Program-made: the position numbers and the translations under genes
The notes under the pieces: model-generated
The model's database searches: none
Seen by the model: only the letters and a program-made list of their open reading frames with translations
Told to the model about the DNA's origin: nothing
Assembly (NCBI GenBank): GCA_013213745.1
Contig: JABSQH010000031.1
Span: 1-64,000 of the forward strand
Length of the DNA stretch: 64,000 bases
Source: Ilumatobacteraceae bacterium
GTDB taxonomy: Bacteria; Actinomycetota; Acidimicrobiia; Acidimicrobiales; Ilumatobacteraceae
Direction: 5' to 3'
Shown: piece by piece, positions 23,675-32,215 of the stretch
Numbering within the stretch: position 1 is the stretch's first letter
How the letters are laid out: the number at the start of each line of letters is the position of its first letter

Positions 23675-24730
23675 GTGATTCCGGTTCGCGACGACCTGCG
23701 CGCGCTCGAGGGGTACCACTCGGCTCAGGTCGACGTCGAGGTCCGCCTCAATACCAACGAGTCGCCGTACGAACCTCCGCCGGGCTTCAACGACGCGGTC
23801 GCCGCCGAGATGTCGCGCGTGGCGTGGCATCGGTACCCCGACCGTGGCGCACACGACTTGCGTGCGGCGATCGCCGAACTGCACAACGTTGGACCCGACC
23901 AGGTATTCGCGGCGAACGGCTCCAACGAGGTCCTGCAGTCGATCCTCCTGGCCTACGCCGGGCCGGGACGCTCCGTGGCGACCTTCGAGCCGACCTACAA
24001 AATGCACTCACAGATCGCCCGCGTCGTCGGGTCAACCGTTGTCGAGGGTAAGCGTGCCGCCGATTTTTCTCTCGATCTCGATGAGGTCGATCGGACGTGC
24101 GCCGAACACCAACCGAGTGTGACGTTCCTCACGTCGCCGAACAATCCGACCGGTCTGCTCGAGCCACGGGGCAACGTCGATCACCTGCTCGACGTCGCGC
24201 CTGGCCTCGTCGTGGTCGACGAGGCCTACGCCCAGTTCGCCGATTGGACCGCGCTCGACCTCGTCGACGAGCAGCGACCGCTGGTGGTGACGCGAACCTT
24301 CTCCAAGACCTGGTCGATGGCGGCGGCGCGTCTCGGCTACCTCATCGGTCCGACGTGGCTCGTCGCCGAACTCGAGAAGGTCGTCTTGCCGTACCACCTC
24401 GACGCGCTCAAGCAGGTTGCCGGCAGGGTGGCGTTGCGCTTCACCGACGACATGAACGAACGTGTCTCACAACTGGTGAGCGAGCGCGAGCGGCTCGCTG
24501 CGGCCATGCGCGACCTTCCGGTGGCGGTCACTCCGAGCAGCGCCAACTTCATCTTGTTCCGACCGGACACGGTTCCAGGAGCGTTGGTGTGGCAGCGACT
24601 CGTCGATCAATCGGTGCTCGTACGTGACTGTTCCAGTTGGCCCCGGCTCGACAACTGTTTACGGGTCACTGTCGGTACACCGGCCGAGAACAATGCGTTC
24701 TTGGGCGCCCTCGAGGCGTCGTTGACGTGA
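23675..24730 (+). CDS. hisC: histidinol-phosphate aminotransferase
   Basis: This 351-residue PLP enzyme makes histidinol phosphate from imidazole-acetol phosphate and glutamate. Visible features are LNTNESPYEPPPGF at the start, NGSNEVLQSILLAYA, SPNNPTGLLEP, VVVDEAYAQF, and the PLP-binding Lys211 in FSKTWSMAAARLGY. The GTG at 23675 gives the family-length N-terminus and is preceded by GTAGGATTCGG. It is the first gene of the hisC-hisB-hisH-hisA-hisF cluster, with hisB 31 bp downstream. Confidence 0.95.
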   Translation: MIPVRDDLRALEGYHSAQVDVEVRLNTNESPYEPPPGFNDAVAAEMSRVAWHRYPDRGAHDLRAAIAELHNVGPDQVFAANGSNEVLQSILLAYAGPGRSVATFEPTYKMHSQIARVVGSTVVEGKRAADFSLDLDEVDRTCAEHQPSVTFLTSPNNPTGLLEPRGNVDHLLDVAPGLVVVDEAYAQFADWTALDLVDEQRPLVVTRTFSKTWSMAAARLGYLIGPTWLVAELEKVVLPYHLDALKQVAGRVALRFTDDMNERVSQLVSERERLAAAMRDLPVAVTPSSANFILFRPDTVPGALVWQRLVDQSVLVRDCSSWPRLDNCLRVTVGTPAENNAFLGALEASLT

Positions 24731-24761
24731 CCGCTCGCCCCGACATGGAAGAGTTCGACAC

Positions 24762-25352
24762 ATGAGAACGGCCCAGCATTCGCGATCGACCAAGGAGACG
24801 TCGATCGACATCTCCATCGATCTCGACGGGACGGGAACGACCGACATCACCACAGGTATCCCGTTCTACGATCACATGCTCGACCAGATCGGTCGGCACG
24901 GTGGATTCGATCTCACGGTGCATGCCACGGGTGACCTGCACATCGACACCCACCACACCGTCGAGGACGTGGCACTGGCGCTGGGGGAGACGTTCGCCGA
25001 GGCCCTTGGCGACAAGGCTGGTGTCCGCCGATTCGCGAGCGGGCGGTATCCGCTCGATGAGGCGTTGATCGACGTGGCTCTCGATTTGTCGGGCCGCCCG
25101 TTCGTCGAGTGGCACGTCGATATGCCCGAGTGTCTCCCGCTCGGCGCCCCCCCGTTCGACCCGCAGCTGGCCGAGCACGCGGTGGCGTCATTTGCCACGG
25201 CAGCCGGGATCACGTTGCACGTCGAACTCGTTCGCGGACGCAACGTGCACCACATCATCGAGGCCACGTTCAAAGGGCTGGCCCGCTGCCTTCGCGACGC
25301 AGTGCGCGTCGACGACGCCGGCGGCGTCCCATCCACCAAAGGCGTGTTGTAG
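24762..25352 (+). CDS. hisB: imidazoleglycerol-phosphate dehydratase
   Basis: The 196-residue monofunctional HisB converts imidazoleglycerol phosphate to imidazole-acetol phosphate. The two characteristic metal-binding repeats are evident: FYDHMLDQIGRHGGFDL, GDLHIDTHHTVEDVALALG, and later GRNVHHIIEATFKGLARCLR. No phosphatase domain is fused. The ATG at 24762 gives an N-terminus MRTAQHSRSTKETSIDISID typical of the family. It is followed 5 bp later by hisH. Confidence 0.95.
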   Translation: MRTAQHSRSTKETSIDISIDLDGTGTTDITTGIPFYDHMLDQIGRHGGFDLTVHATGDLHIDTHHTVEDVALALGETFAEALGDKAGVRRFASGRYPLDEALIDVALDLSGRPFVEWHVDMPECLPLGAPPFDPQLAEHAVASFATAAGITLHVELVRGRNVHHIIEATFKGLARCLRDAVRVDDAGGVPSTKGVL

Positions 25353-25357
25353 CCACG

Positions 25358-26002
25358 GTGACCACTGGAACCCCCCTCATCGCCGTTCTCGACTACGGCA
25401 TCGGCAACCTCCATTCGGCGCAAAAGGCGCTTGCCCGTCAAGGCGCCGATGCGCGCCTGACCGCTGACCCCGGTTTGATCGCTGACGCCGCCGGCGTCGT
25501 CTTGCCCGGTGTCGGCGCGTTCGGCGCATGTATGGACGCCTTGCGCGGGGCTGGCCTCGACGAGGCGGCGCACGCCGCGGCTGCCTCGGGCCGACCGTTT
25601 CTCGGGATCTGCGTCGGCATGCAGATGTTGTTCACCGCGTCAGAGGAGGATTCCGCTGCGCCCGGACTGGGGGTGATCCCCGGTGCCGTTCAGTGGATTC
25701 CCGCTGGGCCGAAGATCCCACAGATGCAGTGGAACCGTCTGGCGTTGGAGCATCCGGACGACCCGATGTTCGAACGGCTGGTCGACGATCCCGCCGACCC
25801 GATCTGGGTGTATTTCGTGCACTCGTTGCATGGCGTGCCAGACGACGACGGCGTGGTGGCAGCAACGGTCGAGTACGGCTCGACCGTGAACGCCGCGTTC
25901 CGGCTGCACAACGTGTTCGCCACGCAATTCCACCCCGAGAAGTCGAGCCGTCCCGGGCTCCGACTGCTCGGCAACTTCGTCGACGTGTGCACGAGGGCAT
26001 GA
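25358..26002 (+). CDS. hisH: imidazole glycerol phosphate synthase, glutaminase subunit
   Basis: The 214-residue class I glutamine amidotransferase supplies ammonia to HisF. It starts at GTG 25358, just after hisB. LIAVLDYGIGNLHSAQKAL is the HisH opening, the nucleophile is Cys85 in GICVGMQMLF, and the His-Glu pair lies in ATQFHPEKS. The longer open frame upstream is antisense to nothing but overlaps hisB in another frame and is rejected. The partner gene hisF lies two genes downstream. Confidence 0.95.
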   Translation: MTTGTPLIAVLDYGIGNLHSAQKALARQGADARLTADPGLIADAAGVVLPGVGAFGACMDALRGAGLDEAAHAAAASGRPFLGICVGMQMLFTASEEDSAAPGLGVIPGAVQWIPAGPKIPQMQWNRLALEHPDDPMFERLVDDPADPIWVYFVHSLHGVPDDDGVVAATVEYGSTVNAAFRLHNVFATQFHPEKSSRPGLRLLGNFVDVCTRA

Positions 26003-26027
26003 GCGGCGGCATGAACAGGGCGCGGAC

Positions 26028-26756
26028 ATGACCGTCGACCTGTATCCGGCGATCGACCTGCTCGGGGGTCGCGTGGTGCGCCTGCAGCGCGGTGACTACG
26101 ACCAACAGACCGTGTACGGAGACGACCCGGTCGAGGTCGCACGGCGATTCGCCGATGAAGGGGCGCGCTGGATCCACGTCGTCGACCTCGATGCGGCCCG
26201 TTCGGGGGACGCCATCAACCGTCCGGTCGTGGCCGCGATCGCCGAGGCGGTACGCGGCCGATGCGCAGTCCAGACTGGCGGCGGAGTGCGCACGATCGAC
26301 GACGTGCGCGAGCTCGCCGAACGAGGAGCGGCGCGAATGGTGATGGGATCGGCCGCGCTGCGTGAGCCGGCGTTGGTCGCTCGCGCTGCCGCGATCGCAC
26401 CGATCGCAGTCGGGCTCGATCACCGCGGTGGGGCACTGTCGATGCATGGCTGGACCGAGACGTCCGATCTCCAGCTCGACGACGCGTACGATCGCTATCC
26501 AGACGCGGCTGCGTTCGTGGTTACCGACATCGAGCGCGACGGGATGCTCAGCGGTCCCGACGTCGAGGGACTGCGCGCCGCCGCTGACGCCGCAGCCGCC
26601 CCGGTGATCGCCAGTGGCGGCGTGGCCACGCTCGCCGACGTGGAACAGCTTGCAGGCATCGATGGCCTGGGCGGTGTCATAACCGGCAAGGCGCTGTACG
26701 AAGGCCGATTCACCGTCGCTGCGGCGCTGGCGACGCTCGCGCAGGTCGATCGATGA
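26028..26756 (+). CDS. hisA: phosphoribosylformimino-AICAR-P isomerase
   Basis: This 242-residue half-barrel-duplicated TIM barrel carries the HisA start [20 protein letters not shown] (catalytic Asp10) and the second phosphate-binding block [15 protein letters not shown] with the other Asp. Also present are [12 protein letters not shown] and [12 protein letters not shown]. In many actinobacteria this protein (PriA) also serves as TrpF. The sequence alone does not settle whether that holds here, and trpF is not seen in this window. Confidence 0.93.
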   Translation: MTVDLYPAIDLLGGRVVRLQRGDYDQQTVYGDDPVEVARRFADEGARWIHVVDLDAARSGDAINRPVVAAIAEAVRGRCAVQTGGGVRTIDDVRELAERGAARMVMGSAALREPALVARAAAIAPIAVGLDHRGGALSMHGWTETSDLQLDDAYDRYPDAAAFVVTDIERDGMLSGPDVEGLRAAADAAAAPVIASGGVATLADVEQLAGIDGLGGVITGKALYEGRFTVAAALATLAQVDR

Positions 26757-26799
26757 CAGCCACACAGTGGAGAGGCCCCGACATGAGAGCGGACGCGTC

Positions 26800-27600
26800 G
26801 TGAAGGTGGCCCGAGTGATTCCGTGTCTCGACGTGACCGCAGGTCGCGTCGTCAAGGGCACCAACTTCGTCGATCTCGTCGACGCCGGGGATCCCGTCGA
26901 GCTCGGCTGCCGATATGACGCCGAGGGTGCCGACGAGCTGGTGTTCCTCGACATCACCGCATCGAGCGATGATCGAGCCACGACGGTCGAGATGGTGCGC
27001 AATGTGGCTGACCATGTGTACATCCCGTTCACCGTGGGCGGTGGGATCCGTACGCTGGAGAACGCCCGAACGATGCTGCGGGCCGGTGCCGACAAGGTCA
27101 GTGTCAACACCGCAGCGGTCCAGCGTCCCGAGTTGATCGAGGAGATCGCCGCCGAATTCGGGTCGCAGTGTGTGGTGTGCGCGATCGACGCTAAGCGGCG
27201 CATCGAGGAGGAACGCGATCGAGGATGGGACGGCACCTGGGAGGTGTACCTCCACGGCGGTCGTACACCGACCGGTATCGACGCGATCGAATGGGTGACC
27301 CGCGCCGTGGAGCTCGGCGCCGGAGAGATCTTGCTGACGTCGATGGATCGCGACGGCACGAGAGCGGGATTCGACCTCGAACTCACTGCGGCGGTGACCA
27401 CCGTCGTGGACGTTCCGGTGATCGCGAGTGGCGGGGTCGGCACACTCGACCACCTCGTCGACGGTGTCGTCGAGGGTGGCGCCGACGCTGTGCTGGCCGC
27501 GTCGATCTTCCACTTCGGCGAGCATCGAGTCGCCGACGCAAAGACGGCAATGGCTGCAGCGGGCGTCACGGTGCGCCCCGCCGACTCGTCGGCCGACTGA
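26800..27600 (+). CDS. hisF: imidazole glycerol phosphate synthase, cyclase subunit
   Basis: The 266-residue barrel produces imidazoleglycerol phosphate and AICAR with HisH. The signatures are [20 protein letters not shown] (catalytic Asp11), [48 protein letters not shown] (second Asp) and [13 protein letters not shown]. The GTG start at 26800 is chosen because HisF proteins begin directly with this motif. An ATG at 26784 in another frame is ignored. It is the last his gene here; hisG, hisD and hisE are not in the window. Confidence 0.95.
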   Translation: MKVARVIPCLDVTAGRVVKGTNFVDLVDAGDPVELGCRYDAEGADELVFLDITASSDDRATTVEMVRNVADHVYIPFTVGGGIRTLENARTMLRAGADKVSVNTAAVQRPELIEEIAAEFGSQCVVCAIDAKRRIEEERDRGWDGTWEVYLHGGRTPTGIDAIEWVTRAVELGAGEILLTSMDRDGTRAGFDLELTAAVTTVVDVPVIASGGVGTLDHLVDGVVEGGADAVLAASIFHFGEHRVADAKTAMAAAGVTVRPADSSAD

Positions 27601-27634
27601 CGATGCTGCGGGGCGACCGTCTAGCGTCGCGGTC

Positions 27635-28345
27635 ATGAGCGATCCCGCTGTTGAAATCGAACGACGCGACGGCGTGGTGATCTGCCACCTCGACGACGGC
27701 AAAGCCAACGCGCTGACGACCTCGATCATCTCGACGCTGATCGATGCCGTGCGCGCGGCTGAAGCAGACGACAGCGTCGCGGCTGTCGTGATCCACGGAC
27801 GCGAGGGCAAGCTGTCGGGTGGCTTCGACCTGTCGGTGATGATGGGCGGGGATCTCGCGGCGACCATCAACCTGGTCGCCGACGGGGGCGAGCTGGTGCG
27901 CACGTTCTACGGATCCGGTGTCCCCGTCGTCGCGGCGTGTACTGGCCACGCGGTCGCGGCCGGCGCGTTGATGTTGCTCGGCTGCGACATCCGTGTGGGC
28001 GCCGACATCGACTGCAAGATCGGTCTCAACGAGGTGGCGATCAAGATGACGTTGCCCGACTGGGCGATGACCTTCGCCAAAGAGCGTCTGAGCCGACGTC
28101 ACCTGCAGCGCGCCGTCGCCAACGCTCGCTTGACGGCTGCTACCGAGGCGATCGATGCGGGCTTTCTCGACGAAGCGGTGCCCGTCGATCAGGTGCTCGA
28201 CGTGGCGGTGGCCCGAGCAGCCGAGCTCGCAGCACTGGACCGCCCCGCCTACCGCAACACCGTCGCCTCGTTGCGCGGCGACGTGCTCGCAACGATCGAT
28301 GCGCAGATCGCCGGCGATCGGACCGCGACCACCCCGCCGGTCTAA
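27635..28345 (+). CDS. enoyl-CoA hydratase/isomerase (crotonase) family protein
   Basis: The 236-residue protein shows the crotonase fold: NALTTSIISTLIDAVRAAEA, the first oxyanion-hole block VIHGREGKLSGGFDLSVM, and the second ACTGHAVAAGALMLLGCDIR. It is somewhat short for the family (about 250-260), and the usual catalytic Glu pair is not obvious (GLNEVAIKMTLPDW), so the chemistry is uncertain. The ATG at 27635 lies 34 bp after hisF. Confidence 0.8.
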   Translation: MSDPAVEIERRDGVVICHLDDGKANALTTSIISTLIDAVRAAEADDSVAAVVIHGREGKLSGGFDLSVMMGGDLAATINLVADGGELVRTFYGSGVPVVAACTGHAVAAGALMLLGCDIRVGADIDCKIGLNEVAIKMTLPDWAMTFAKERLSRRHLQRAVANARLTAATEAIDAGFLDEAVPVDQVLDVAVARAAELAALDRPAYRNTVASLRGDVLATIDAQIAGDRTATTPPV

Positions 28346-28422
28346 TCCGCTGCCGACGCTGGTCGGCCGACGGCGGCCAGGCCCAGTTCGTCGGCTGTGC
28401 GTGGCGGCGGAACCGGGGATCC

Positions 28423-29405
28423 TTACAGTGCGCAGTCGAGGGCGTGGTGGAAGTCGACCACGATGTGCTCCATCGGCACGAGTGGCCCGGGCGTGTACTC
28501 CCCGGACACACCGCGCTGGATCCGTTCGCAGATCGCTCGGTCCTCGGCCGGGAAGTTGCCCATCGCCGACGAGGAGCGGTCGGTGGCGAAGTTGGTGATT
28601 TGCCGACGAGTCCGGAGCACTGCGGCGCCCGGTCGGGGAGCGCGAGCCCGGTGATGACCGTGGAGCGGTCGTGGGCGTCGGGAAACACCGCTTCCCAGCC
28701 GAGGTAGTTGCCGTTCGACACGATCCCGACGAAGTTCGGCGGGATGCTCACCAGTAGGTACTCACCACCGTCGGTCATCGCGGCGCCCGTGAACGGTGGC
28801 GTCGGCGCTGCCCACCACATGGAAGGCCCCCGGACATCGAAGGCCCCCGACGCAGGGCTGTACGGCTCGAGCGTTGCGGGGTGCACCTTGAACAGGTGAT
28901 AACTCTCCATCGCATTGGCAATGACCAGCTTCCAATTGGCCGCCCATTCCTGCGAGCGTCGCTGCGACCGCCAATGATGAAATCCGTCGATGCCGGCTGC
29001 GGCGACCTCGTGCTCGATGTGGGCGAGGCGGTCTCGGAAGGTCGTGGTTCGGGATGCATCGTGGCCAACACGAGGCCGTGCCATTCATCGACGCGACAGA
29101 CGTCGAGGCCGTGTGTCGTCGGGTCGAGTTCGGGAGCGAACGGTGCGGCCAGCAGACGTCCGCCGTCGGCGTACGTCCAGGCGTGTTACGGATACTGGAA
29201 CCGGCGTGAGTTTCCGGCGCCTCCATCAGCAGCGTGCTGCGATGGGCGCACAGATTGGACAGTGCCGCCAGTTCGCCGGAGGCGCTGCGCAAGACGATGA
29301 TCGGTTGCCCGCCGAGGTCGGCGGTGAAGAGTCGCCGGGCGCGGCCGCCTCGTCGGCGGTGTCGACGAACACCCACTCGTTGCGCCAGATGTGTGTGCGG
29401 TCGCC
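28423..29405 (-). pseudogene. decayed Rieske aromatic-ring-hydroxylating oxygenase alpha subunit
   Basis: Pieces of one protein appear in order but in shifting frames: THIWRNEWVFVDTADE (about 29395), then LFTADLGGQPIIVLRSASGE with the first Rieske pair in NLCAHRST. HAWTYADGGRLLAAPF follows in another frame. A third frame gives WAANWKLVIANAMESYHLFK and VHP (the mononuclear-iron His-x4-His). The end is NFPAEDRAICERIQRGVSGE and EYTPGPL to a stop at 28423. At the second Rieske pair, the expected C-P-Y-H reads Tyr-Pro-stop-His (29186-29194), so an iron ligand is lost and a nonsense codon is present. At least three frameshifts are needed. Confidence 0.8.
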
Positions 29406-29788
29406 TTGGTGTGTCCGATCGCGGAACTCGATGCGGACTACCGCGCCTTCACCGAGCGGTGGTCAGCAGTGGCCGGGCGCGAGTTGTCGGCCGGCGATGC
29501 CGTCCGCGTCGGGTTCACCGCGTCGTTCTCGTCGAGACGCAGTTGCGCCGGGATCTGTTGCTGCCGACCGAGCTTGCGCTGCGAGAGGCGGCCGCCGTTG
29601 CCCGCCGCTCGTATCGATCGCTGCTCGAAACGCTCGATCGGCACGAGGTGATCGGCAACGCGAATCTGTTCCATCCGTACACCGCGGCGATCGATCGTGC
29701 GCTCGGCCAATCCGCAGCCGACCTCTGGCTTTGGGCATATTCCGAAACCGTGCCCTTCGGTGTTGGCGGCGACGGCGCGCGCACGTAG
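29391..29788 (+). pseudogene. degenerate ORF of unknown family
   Basis: On the plus strand, VCPIAELDADYRAFTERWSA (one frame) and then HRVVLVETQLRRDLLLPTEL, ALREAAAVARRSYRSLLETL and [19 protein letters not shown] (another frame) have natural protein composition. They do not form one ORF, and no proper start exists. A distant likeness to the C-terminal domain of PaaX-type repressors crossed my mind but is not firm. It overlaps the head of the Rieske pseudogene and ends just before the aldo/keto reductase gene. Confidence 0.3.
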
Positions 29789-29798
29789 GTTCCCCGTC

Positions 29799-30794
29799 AT
29801 GGCTGACAACGCACCCGCTGTGAACGAGAACATGGAATACCGCCGGCTGGGCAACAGCGGGCTCAAAGTGAGCGTGTTGTCGTTTGGTAGCTGGGTCACC
29901 TTCGATACGCAGCTCGACGACTCGTTGGCGGTCGATTGCATGGCCGCCGCAGGAGCAGCTGGCTGCAACTTCTTCGACAATGCCGAGGCGTACGCCGGCG
30001 GCAAGAGCGAGGAAATCATGGGACGGGCGCTGCGCGAGCTGGGCTGGCCGCGTTGGTCGTACGTCGTCACCACCAAGGTGTATTGGGGTCTTCACCGCGG
30101 CGTGCCGAACATGGAGTTCACGCTCAACCGCAAGTACTTGATGCAGGCGATCGAAGGTTCGCTCGAGCGCTTCGGTCTCGACTTCGTCGACGTGTTGTAC
30201 TGCCACCGTGCCGACCCCGACACGCCGATCGAAGAGACCGTGTGGGCAATGCACGACATCATCACCTCGGGCAAGGCGTTGTACTGGGGGACGAGCGAGT
30301 GGACCGCCGACGAGATTCGTGCGGCGATTGATATCGCCGAGCGGCATCACCTGCACAAGCCGGTCACTGAGCAGAGCCAGTACAACCTGCTCGAACGCTC
30401 GAAGGTCGAGATCGAGTACGCCCGCGTCAACAGCGAGTTCAACTACGGCAACACGATCTGGAGCCCACTCGCTTCGGGTCTGCTCACCGGGAAGTACCGC
30501 GACGGCATCCCCGAGGACTCCCGTGGTGCCCTCGAGGGCTACGAGTGGCTGGCCAAGCGCTTGTCGAACGACGATGCGATCGCGCAGGTCGAGCGGCTGC
30601 GTCCGATCGCCGATCGGCTCGGCTGCACGATGGCCCAGCTGGCGATCGCGTGGTGCACCAAGAACCCGCACGTCTCGACCGTGATCACCGGGGCCTCCAA
30701 GGTCTCCCAGGTCGAGCAGAACTTCGGCGCCATCGACGTCATCCCACTGCTCACCGACGACGTCAAAGCAGAGATGGAAGCCGCCCTGGCCTAG
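29799..30794 (+). CDS. aldo/keto reductase (Kv-beta-like)
   Basis: The 331-residue TIM-barrel NADPH reductase carries the catalytic tetrad: Asp60 in NFFDNAEAY, Tyr65, Lys93 in VVTTKVYW, and His in [21 protein letters not shown] and the [13 protein letters not shown] segment are typical of the Kv-beta/YghZ branch, which reduces aldehydes and ketones. The ATG at 29799 is chosen over a longer upstream frame that lacks homology. It converges on the hydrolase gene with the second copy of the dispersed repeat between them. Confidence 0.9.
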   Translation: MADNAPAVNENMEYRRLGNSGLKVSVLSFGSWVTFDTQLDDSLAVDCMAAAGAAGCNFFDNAEAYAGGKSEEIMGRALRELGWPRWSYVVTTKVYWGLHRGVPNMEFTLNRKYLMQAIEGSLERFGLDFVDVLYCHRADPDTPIEETVWAMHDIITSGKALYWGTSEWTADEIRAAIDIAERHHLHKPVTEQSQYNLLERSKVEIEYARVNSEFNYGNTIWSPLASGLLTGKYRDGIPEDSRGALEGYEWLAKRLSNDDAIAQVERLRPIADRLGCTMAQLAIAWCTKNPHVSTVITGASKVSQVEQNFGAIDVIPLLTDDVKAEMEAALA

Positions 30795-30848
30795 CCGAAA
30801 AACCAGGGATTCCGTGCGAAAAATGCACGGAATCGCGAACAGAACGGT
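30795..30848. repeat. dispersed intergenic repeat, copy B
   Basis: The element begins directly after the aldo/keto reductase stop and ends at the stop of the convergent hydrolase gene. It shares about 35 of 54 positions in two conserved blocks with copy A at 4294-4348. Its variable centre forms a perfect 9-bp hairpin, ATTCCGTGC-GAAAAAT-GCACGGAAT. The placement is the same as copy A: between convergent stops. Confidence 0.7.
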
Positions 30849-31492
30849 CAGGTGAGCGGGAGCCAGTCGACGACGCGCTCGACGGTCGTTGCCACCTGTC
30901 CGGCGAGGAAGTGGTCGGCCATCGGGATCGTCTGTATTTCGACGCCCACACGCACCTCGTCGGGCCACGACGCCACAGCGGCATGCGCGGCCTCGGGGGG
31001 ACAGAATTGGTCGTGCTCGGGTACGGCGAGCAGTGTCGGAATTGGCGTGGTCAGCTGCACGGCGGGCACGCTGAGCGGCGGCGCGATGAGCGCGAGCGCG
31101 GCGAGGTGCTTTGTCTCCTGTTGCTCGCCGGTGGGGGCGAGCGCGGCGAGCGCGCCGTAGCTGTACCCGATGATCAGCAGCGGGCACTCGGCCGACGCAC
31201 CCACCGCGCCGATCGCAGCACGGACGTCGTGTGCCGCCAGGTCGAGACCGGTGGTCGGGTCACTGCTCGGCGAGCGCAAGGCGTCGCGGAAGTCGAAGCG
31301 CAGCGTCCGGACGCCGCGGTCGGCGAGCGCGTCGAAGCAGGCCTGGGTGACCATGTTGAATCGGTCGCCGCCGTATGCCGGATGCGGGTGGCACAGCACG
31401 GCAGCAGCGCTCGGGTGGGGTGGCTCGACGATGTCGGCAGCGAGCGTGGCGCCATCGGCCGTGGCGATGGAGATCGTCTGCGAACCACTCAC
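30848..31492 (-). CDS. alpha/beta hydrolase (COG2945-like)
   Basis: The 214-residue protein starts at GTG 31492. VLCHPHPAYGGD (the HPHP motif of this family), LRFDFRDA, the nucleophile elbow GYSYG with Ser111, an acid in LLAVPEHDQF, and a His in MADHFLAG make a complete catalytic triad. Substrates of this small hydrolase family are unknown. It is divergent from the GroES-like gene, with only 26 bp between the two starts, so the promoters must overlap. Confidence 0.85.
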   Translation of the reverse strand: MSGSQTISIATADGATLAADIVEPPHPSAAAVLCHPHPAYGGDRFNMVTQACFDALADRGVRTLRFDFRDALRSPSSDPTTGLDLAAHDVRAAIGAVGASAECPLLIIGYSYGALAALAPTGEQQETKHLAALALIAPPLSVPAVQLTTPIPTLLAVPEHDQFCPPEAAHAAVASWPDEVRVGVEIQTIPMADHFLAGQVATTVERVVDWLPLT

Positions 31493-31518
31493 GACAACCG
31501 ACGGTACCCTCCACCGTC

Positions 31519-31851
31519 ATGGCCGATGCCGACGAGCTCGACAAGCTCCCGATCAAGATGCTCAACGATCGCGTGCTCGTGCGGGTCTCCGACAAGGCCG
31601 GTGAACGAACCTCGACTGGCGGCATCGTGATTCCCGCAACCGCCCAGGTCGCCAAGCGGCTGGTGTGGGCCACCGTCGTTGCCCAGGGCCAGAACGTTCG
31701 GGCCTGTGAGATCGGTGACAAGGTGCTGTTCAGCCCCGACGACCGCTACGAGGTCGAGGTGCAAGGAGAGGACTACGTGATGTTGCGTGAACGCGAACTG
31801 CACGCGGTCGCCGCAGAACGTATCGAGGCCTCGACGGGTCTCTATCTCTAG
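31519..31851 (+). CDS. GroES/Cpn10-family co-chaperonin, no groEL neighbour
   Basis: The 110-residue protein shows the Cpn10 barrel: LPIKMLNDRVLVRVSDKAGE, the mobile-loop region RTSTGGIVIPATAQ (GroEL-contacting GGIVxP), VVAQGQNVRACEIGDKVLFS and a YVMLRERELHAV end. The N- and C-terminal extensions are longer than the usual 95-100 residues. A second Cpn10 paralogue away from groEL is known in some actinobacteria. No groEL is in the window, so the partner is unknown. Confidence 0.82.
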   Translation: MADADELDKLPIKMLNDRVLVRVSDKAGERTSTGGIVIPATAQVAKRLVWATVVAQGQNVRACEIGDKVLFSPDDRYEVEVQGEDYVMLRERELHAVAAERIEASTGLYL

Positions 31852-31860
31852 GCTGCCGCT

Positions 31861-32214
31861 ATGCCCCAGACGATCTCGATCGATGCGACGCCCGACCAGC
31901 TCGACGCAGTGCGCTTCGACCATGCCGGGCTCGTGCCTGCGATCGCCCAGGACGTGCACAACGGCGACGTACTGATGATGGCGTGGATGAACGCCGAGTC
32001 GCTGCAGATGACGCTGGCCGAGGGGCGCATGGTGTACTGGTCGCGGAGTCGCCAGGAGTTGTGGCGCAAAGGCGACACGAGCGGTGATCTGCAATACGTC
32101 CGCGAGGCGTACTACGACTGCGACGGCGACACGCTGCTGTTCAAGGTCGAACAGGTCGGCGGCGGGGCCTGTCATACGGGCGCGCGAACGTGCTTCTACC
32201 GCGCCTTTGGCTGA
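31861..32214 (+). CDS. hisI: phosphoribosyl-AMP cyclohydrolase
   Basis: The 117-residue monofunctional HisI opens the adenine ring of [45 protein letters not shown], the metal-binding [11 protein letters not shown] (D-x-D-x-D) and [15 protein letters not shown] (zinc cysteines) are all present. No hisE domain is fused. It is separated from the main his cluster by about 4 kb and abuts trpE, one base after its stop. Confidence 0.95.
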   Translation: MPQTISIDATPDQLDAVRFDHAGLVPAIAQDVHNGDVLMMAWMNAESLQMTLAEGRMVYWSRSRQELWRKGDTSGDLQYVREAYYDCDGDTLLFKVEQVGGGACHTGARTCFYRAFG

Positions 32215-32215
32215 A

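Noticed and set aside
25632-27903. Long minus-strand frames opposite hisH, hisA and hisF
   Set aside because: Low-quality Ser/Thr/Arg-rich composition over clearly coding plus-strand his genes.
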